NCBI GenBank assembly: GCA_947631315.1
Contig: CANRLA010000079.1
Coordinates: 1 to 5,731 of the forward strand
Origin: an uncultured Clostridia bacterium
GTDB taxonomy: Bacteria > Bacillota > Clostridia > TANB77 > CAG-508
Length of the DNA stretch: 5,731 bases
Reading direction: 5' to 3'
Shown: piece after piece, positions 5,666-5,731 of the stretch
Numbering within the stretch: position 1 is the first letter of the stretch
Layout: every line of letters begins with the position of its first letter
Position numbers and translations under genes: made by a program
The notes under the pieces: model-generated
What the model saw: the letters and a program-made list of their open reading frames with translations, nothing else
Told to the model about the DNA's origin: nothing
The model's database searches: none

Positions 5666-5731
5666 TATACATTAGTATATCATTTCCTTTTAATTATGTT
5701 CTTTTTATTAATGTTAAAACTTAATAAAAAA

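Noticed and set aside
1..5731. CRISPR array, insertion sequence, or DGR reverse transcriptase/template repeat
   Set aside because: No regularly spaced repeats, transposase frames, reverse transcriptase motifs or second copy of the candidate variable region were found on either strand.

Overview
The window is AT-rich bacterial DNA (about 20% GC in one 60-base sample of the rqcH coding region) with strong AGGAGG-type ribosome binding sites and near-consensus sigma-A promoters. A sporulation sigma factor H gene and a type IV prepilin-like surface protein point to a low-GC, spore-forming Bacillota, most likely an uncultured (perhaps gut) member of Clostridia. The genus cannot be named from the sequence.

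Layout. (1) 105-1199, plus: a complete tyrosine recombinase, the int-proximal end of an integrated element. (2) 1198-1342: a junction zone with three exact 12-bp direct repeats, a hairpin and the 5' half of a tRNA-Thr(GGU) gene on the minus strand, broken two bases after its anticodon loop. This is probably the attachment site. (3) 1371-2024, minus: sigH, with a perfect consensus promoter. (4) 2098-3968, plus: rqcH (NFACT/Rqc2 family), divergent from sigH, with back-to-back promoters. Its strong Shine-Dalgarno sits 34 bases before the start codon, with a perfect hairpin in between. (5) 3969-4147: convergent intergenic DNA with a large inverted repeat serving as a likely bidirectional terminator. 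(6) 4148-5563, minus: a long surface protein with a prepilin-like N-terminus and a formylglycine-generating-enzyme-like (C-type lectin fold) C-terminal domain, the class of protein diversified by diversity-generating retroelements (DGRs). (7) 5564-5731: its leader and an extended -10 promoter; nothing else recognisable lies at 5666-5731.

How it fits together. sigH and rqcH are core chromosomal genes (entry into sporulation; ribosome-associated quality control), and the mobile DNA sits at the 3' side of sigH, where the tRNA has been split. The most unusual locus is the prepilin/FGE gene. Its long reading frame ends in an atypical tail, but the neighbouring frame reads IGFRPLMYLK followed at once by a stop, the usual kind of ending for this family. 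A two-base loss (or one-base gain) in a short GA tract inside the presumed variable region would explain this. No reverse transcriptase or template repeat is in the window, so the DGR link is inferred from the family only.
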